Shown here piece after piece: positions 6,589-9,390 of a stretch of DNA of 9,390 bases (its first letter is position 1; every line of letters begins with the position of its first letter). The position numbers and the translations under genes are program-made. The stretch is from Pyrinomonadaceae bacterium (GTDB lineage: Bacteria > Acidobacteriota > Blastocatellia > Pyrinomonadales > Pyrinomonadaceae): assembly GCA_014379795.1 (NCBI GenBank), contig JACMLC010000793.1, forward strand, positions 1 through 9,390, written 5' to 3'. The notes beneath the pieces are model-generated. The model had not been told where the DNA came from and did not search any database. It saw only the letters and a list, made by a program, of their open reading frames with translations.

Positions 6589-7578
6589 TTATTTAATCAC
6601 GCGGCGCAGGTCTTCCGCCCAGTCAGGTTTGAGGGTTTTGAGGATTTGATATTCTTCGAGCGCGCCCTGCCGGTTGCCCGCCGAGACATAAGCCACCCCT
6701 AGATTGTAATGCGCCACAGCCAGATTCGGTTTGAGCTTGATGGCTTGCCTGTAAGCCTCTATCGCTTCAGCGTACCGGCGCGCATTGTAATATGTCAGAC
6801 CGAGATTGAATTGCGTCGCTGCATTATTCGGCTCAAGCAGGTTCGATTGTTTAAGAGTTTCTATCGCCTCATCAAACTTGCCCAATTCATTGTAAGCATT
6901 TCCCAGATTCTTATAGGCCAGCGCCATGACGGACTTGTTGTCCTGAGATAAAAGCTCGTAGGCTTGGCCTTTGCCGCTCGCCAGACGAATCGCCTGCTGA
7001 GAGGCCGCCACCGATTCCTCGAACCGCTCCATGCGATTATAAGCAAAGCCGAGATTACTATAAGCCTCTGCCACGTCCTGCTTGAGTCGCGTCAACTGTT
7101 TGTATGCTTCGAGTGATTCGGGATACTTTCCGATCTTGTAATAGACATAACCGAGCGGCATGTAAGCTTCTGCGTAATCCGGTTTGAGGGTCACGGCTTT
7201 CTGATAAGCTTGAGCCGCTTCGGCATAACGCTGCTGGTCGAATAAGACATTGCCCAATCCCGCATAACCACGCACCTCATCCGGGTAAAGCCGAATCACA
7301 GACCTGTACTCTGCTTCGGCCTCGCCATAATGCGTGCCGCCGGAGTTTCGCGCGCGGTTAGCTTTTTCGATGGATTTTTCCTTCTGGTCGCGTGCGCTCC
7401 GGCTCATTTTCACCTGTGGATTTTCCGGGCGTTTTGAGATTAATCCAGCGCCTCCGACAATATCGCCCGACTTCCCAGCGCCGCCCGTGATGTCCTGCGC
7501 TTGATAAAGACTTGCGCTGCCGCTCAGTAGGATTAAGATTGCGGATAAAAGTAAGGGACGAAGCGTTGAGGGGGACAT
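6589..7578 (-). CDS. Exported tetratricopeptide-repeat (TPR) protein
   Basis: This 329-residue protein starts with a signal-peptide-like segment (MSPSTLRPLLLSAILILLSG, then small residues up to about 27), so it is probably exported; there is no lipobox Cys. A Gly-rich stretch and a Lys/Arg-rich linker (about 30-80) precede the repeats. Clear TPR units cover about 102-134, 136-168, 170-202, 219-251, 253-285 and 287-319, with a degenerate one at about 68-100. Canonical features include YAEAYMPLGYVYYKIGKYPE and AHYNLGVAYVSAGNRQGALEEY. A 16-residue insertion (about 203-218, LLSQDNKSV) breaks the regular 34-residue spacing between the third and fourth clear units. TPR arrays bind partner proteins; the partner is not evident. 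A strong GAGGAG site (7586-7591) 7 nt before ATG 7578 fixes the start. It converges on the kinase gene. Confidence 0.93.
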   Translation of the reverse strand: MSPSTLRPLLLSAILILLSGSASLYQAQDITGGAGKSGDIVGGAGLISKRPENPQVKMSRSARDQKEKSIEKANRARNSGGTHYGEAEAEYRSVIRLYPDEVRGYAGLGNVLFDQQRYAEAAQAYQKAVTLKPDYAEAYMPLGYVYYKIGKYPESLEAYKQLTRLKQDVAEAYSNLGFAYNRMERFEESVAASQQAIRLASGKGQAYELLSQDNKSVMALAYKNLGNAYNELGKFDEAIETLKQSNLLEPNNAATQFNLGLTYYNARRYAEAIEAYRQAIKLKPNLAVAHYNLGVAYVSAGNRQGALEEYQILKTLKPDWAEDLRRVIK

Positions 7579-7629
7579 GACTTAACTCCTCTTGGAAAAA
7601 AGTAAGGGCGATAAAAGGCGGCTCGCGTA

Positions 7630-7658
7630 ATGTTATCTCACTTGAGAGGAAACAACAA
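7630..7658 (-). promoter_or_regulatory. Candidate promoter of the TPR gene with operator-like palindrome
   Basis: On the minus strand TTGTTG (reverse complement of 7653-7658), a 17-nt spacer and TAACAT (reverse complement of 7630-7635) form a moderate sigma70-like promoter about 50 nt before the TPR start. The spacer contains the palindrome TCTCACTTGAGA (7636-7647), which could bind a repressor. The boxes match consensus only partly. Confidence 0.35.
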
Positions 7659-7672
7659 AAAGTTATTGAGAC

Positions 7673-8086
7673 TTAAAGGAGTGATTTCTCTGCGGCAGGG
7701 ACGCGCAGCAGAGCCAGCCGCTCGACAATGCGCCCGTTGATGAGATGTTCTTCGACGATTTCGGGAACGTCGCTGGCCTGAACCTGCGCGTACCAGATGC
7801 CGTCCGGGTAAACCAGCACCGCCGCGCCGACGGCGCAGAAACCGACCGAGCTGCAATCGCTCAGCACCACAGAGCCTTTTGGATTACTGCCCTTGCTCTC
7901 TTTGCCGAACAGGAGGCCGCGCGACAGGAGTTCCCGCGTCAAAGCCTCTTTGACTTCCGCGCTCCCGACCGCCGTGCAGGATTTTCCGTTGCAGACAAAG
8001 ACATGATGGCGAATCGGCGCGTAGGCGATTGGAGCCAGCGCGCAAACTTTTTCGCGGTCTTCGATAAATGGTATTACTCTGGACAT
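7673..8086 (-). CDS. Thioredoxin-fold [2Fe-2S] ferredoxin
   Basis: This 137-residue cytoplasmic protein fits the small (2Fe-2S) ferredoxin family related to NuoE and the Clostridium pasteurianum-type ferredoxin. HVFVCNGKSCTAVGS (28-42) supplies Cys32 and Cys37. SDCSSVGFCAVGAAVLVYPDG (77 onward) supplies Cys78 and Cys84, followed by the diagnostic YPDGIWYAQV and DVPEIVEEHLINGRIVERL. It should carry one [2Fe-2S] cluster and transfer single electrons to an unidentified partner. The second Cys pair is separated by five residues instead of the usual three (see findings). Cys15 is not part of the standard set. The start ATG (8086) has only a distant GGAG upstream. It runs in the same direction as the TPR gene 94 nt downstream, but the TPR gene seems to have its own promoter. 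Confidence 0.9.
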   Translation of the reverse strand: MSRVIPFIEDREKVCALAPIAYAPIRHHVFVCNGKSCTAVGSAEVKEALTRELLSRGLLFGKESKGSNPKGSVVLSDCSSVGFCAVGAAVLVYPDGIWYAQVQASDVPEIVEEHLINGRIVERLALLRVPAAEKSLL

Positions 8087-8178
8087 AAATTCTGCATCTT
8101 AGCTCCCGAAGTTTGATGGAAGTAATGCTATCACGACTTGCTTTGAAGGAGCGAACCGGCGGTTAGATTAAGAGCCGC

Positions 8179-8305
8179 TAACAAAACCAAAGATTAGCCA
8201 CAGAGACACAGAGACACGAAGATAACATCAGTCATTTTATTTGGCATGTCTTGCATCTACTTTTATTGCTCTGTGTCTCTGTGTCTCTGTGGCTGAGTTT
8301 TGTTA
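8179..8305. repeat. Inverted repeat built of CAGAGACA units
   Basis: The 21-bp arms 8197-8217 and 8273-8293 are perfectly complementary and are themselves made of repeated ACAGAGAC units. An outer 8-bp pair, TAACAAAA (8179-8186) and TTTTGTTA (8298-8305), extends the symmetry with a few unpaired bases between. The 55-nt loop is AT-rich and codes for nothing recognisable. It resembles the short dispersed palindromic repeats found between genes in many bacterial genomes. In RNA from either strand it would form a strong stem. Confidence 0.85.
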
Positions 8306-8348
8306 GGCGTTCTAAGCGTTTGGAATCTCTTTCTTTGCCTGCATCAAA

Positions 8349-8361
8349 GGAGATAATGTAA
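8349..8361 (+). promoter_or_regulatory. Shared 13-mer upstream of the FHA-like gene
   Basis: GGAGATAATGTAA occurs here and at 3601-3613. In both places it is on the coding strand and ends about 100-108 nt before the start codon of a plus-strand membrane-signalling gene. GATAAT inside it resembles a -10 box, but no good -35 lies at the usual distance at either copy. It may be a binding site or chance. Confidence 0.25.
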
Positions 8362-8468
8362 GATTGCTGTCGCAGGGCGACCGTTCGTGAGACCGCGTGA
8401 GGATAAGCAGTAAGCGGTCGCGCGCAAGTCGCCTCTTTTGTTGTCGGCGGAAAAGTCACCTATCACCT

Positions 8469-9390
8469 ATGGCAAGCGGATTAGTCATACACATCACGGC
8501 TGGCGAAAACAGGCACACGGAGGTCTTGTCGCACGAGCGCATACGCATCGGCGCGGGCGAGGGCTGCGACTTGCGCCTGCGGGCTTCGACCCTGCCCGCG
8601 ACGGCTAACGGAGTGGTGCTTGAGCTGGCGCGCACCAACGGCCACTATCGCGTCTCGAAGTTTGAGCCTTCGCTTGACCTGATGCACAACGGCGCGCCGC
8701 TTGCAGCCGGAGCCAAGATCGCAGAAGGCGATGAGGTGCGAATCGAAGCGACAGACCTCGCGCTGCAATTCTTTCCCGTGCGCTCGCTGCCGATGGTCAT
8801 CGGGCCGCGCCGCGAAGCGCAGGTCGCGCCGTTTATTGAAAACGCTGCGATTGAATCTGCGGCGACGGCGCGGCGCGATGATGCCAAAGTTTTCCTGCGC
8901 GAGTTCACGCGCGAGCTGGTCAGAGAGATTAAACCGAGTACTAAGCTGGTGGCGTTCGCCATCATGCTCGCGCTCGTGAGCGGCATTCTGTATCTGGGCT
9001 TTGGAGTCTACAAAGAGATACAGCGCACGCGCCGCATCAACGAAGAGTACAGCGCGAGAATCAAAAACGTCGAAGAGGGTTACACCAAAACACAGGCGGG
9101 CGTCAACGAAGCCAACAAAAAGAACGAGACGATTATCAACAGCCTCTCGTTCGTTCCGAAACTCGTCACAGAGTATAGCGGCGGCGTCTGTTTAATCTCC
9201 GGCTCGTTCGTTTTCGTCGAAGCTTCGACCGGCAGGCAGTTGCGGTATCCGGCCTCGCAGATGAGCGATGACGGAGTCGTGATTCAAAACGGCGATGAAC
9301 CGGCAGAGCTAACGCCGGAAGGCAACGGCGCAATCGCCGAGTTCGAATTCGTCGGCACTGGCTTTCATGTCGGCGGCGGCTACGTCATCA
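8469..9390 (+). CDS. FHA-like, transmembrane, trypsin-like protease fusion (partial, C-terminus beyond window)
   Basis: The frame from ATG 8469 stays open to the window edge (307 complete codons). Residues 3-103 look like an FHA-type beta sandwich: LVIHITAGE, HERIRIGAGEGCDLRLR (22-38), HNGAPLAAGAKIAEGDEVRI (73-92). The family's GR and SRxH phosphothreonine-binding residues are not present at the expected places. A linker (104-158) leads to one membrane segment (about 159-180), then a charged, coiled-coil-like stretch (181-224). From about 238 the sequence GVCLISGSFVFVEA and, at 295-307, VGTGFHVGGGYVI match the beginning of a trypsin-like/HtrA serine protease domain; the catalytic His should follow just past the window end. 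The protease would act outside the cytoplasm while the FHA-like part stays inside. The start has no clear Shine-Dalgarno sequence. The protease call is good but incomplete. Confidence 0.8.
   Translation, partial: MASGLVIHITAGENRHTEVLSHERIRIGAGEGCDLRLRASTLPATANGVVLELARTNGHYRVSKFEPSLDLMHNGAPLAAGAKIAEGDEVRIEATDLALQFFPVRSLPMVIGPRREAQVAPFIENAAIESAATARRDDAKVFLREFTRELVREIKPSTKLVAFAIMLALVSGILYLGFGVYKEIQRTRRINEEYSARIKNVEEGYTKTQAGVNEANKKNETIINSLSFVPKLVTEYSGGVCLISGSFVFVEASTGRQLRYPASQMSDDGVVIQNGDEPAELTPEGNGAIAEFEFVGTGFHVGGGYVI

Larger units (their letters stand above)
8087..8468. other. Divergent intergenic region
   Basis: This 382-nt gap lies between the ferredoxin (minus) and FHA-like (plus) starts and contains no convincing gene. 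It holds the long inverted repeat annotated at 8179-8305. The 13-mer GGAGATAATGTAA (8349-8361) is shared with the SUMF1-like leader. A possible small stem pairs GCGACCG (8377-8383) with CGGTCGC (8415-8421). The stretch 8420-8468 before the FHA-like ATG lacks a good Shine-Dalgarno sequence; TCACCTATCACCT precedes the start directly. Confidence 0.5.

Noticed and set aside
6400..6702. Plus-strand open frame starting inside the 255-bp palindrome
   Set aside because: Its first half is palindrome sequence and its second half is antisense to the TPR gene; no ribosome-binding site or motif supports it.
7745..8116. Plus-strand open frame of 123 codons
   Set aside because: Antisense to the ferredoxin gene, which has the cysteine and YPDGxWY signature in the opposite frame.

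Overview
The window looks like a piece of a soil-type Acidobacteriota chromosome, most likely class Blastocatellia. This is an inference. It rests on moderate GC with many GCGC-rich codons, eukaryote-like signalling genes (membrane Ser/Thr kinase, SUMF1-domain protein, FHA-like/trypsin-like protein, RsbR-type STAS protein) and intergenic palindromic repeats. No rRNA, tRNA, CRISPR array, transposase or integrase was seen. Nine protein genes are supported; the first and last are cut by the window edges.

Layout. (1) 1-580, minus: 5' part of an RsbR-like stress regulator, an N-terminal RsbRD-type helical domain followed by the start of a STAS domain. (2) 787-3421, minus: three genes in a row, probably co-transcribed in the order class I methyltransferase (2792-3421), DUF72/YecE-like protein (1847-2704), PRMT-like methyltransferase (787-1827). 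A heptamer-repeat hairpin lies between the first two. (3) 3422-3713: divergent intergenic region with a good sigma70-like promoter pointing right. (4) 3714-6276, plus: a two-gene operon encoding a membrane-anchored SUMF1/FGE-like protein without any cysteine, and a membrane Ser/Thr kinase with a TolB-N/FlgO-like extracytoplasmic C-terminus. (5) 6317-6571: a 255-bp nested, imperfect palindrome between convergent genes. (6) 6589-7578, minus: exported TPR protein. (7) 7673-8086, minus: small thioredoxin-fold [2Fe-2S] ferredoxin. (8) 8087-8468: divergent intergenic region with a second long inverted repeat. (9) 8469-9390, plus: 5' part of an FHA-like, transmembrane, trypsin-like protease fusion.

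How the genes may work together. The SUMF1-like protein and the kinase are separated by 4 nt and both should present a C-terminal domain outside the cytoplasm, so they plausibly form one transmembrane sensor/kinase unit. The FHA-like protease could be a downstream signalling partner, but its FHA domain lacks the usual phosphothreonine-binding residues. The most unusual sequence feature is the 255-bp palindrome. It is built symmetrically from six small hairpins around one axis and is best explained as a non-autonomous palindromic repeat element. No new defence or mobile system could be shown in this window.
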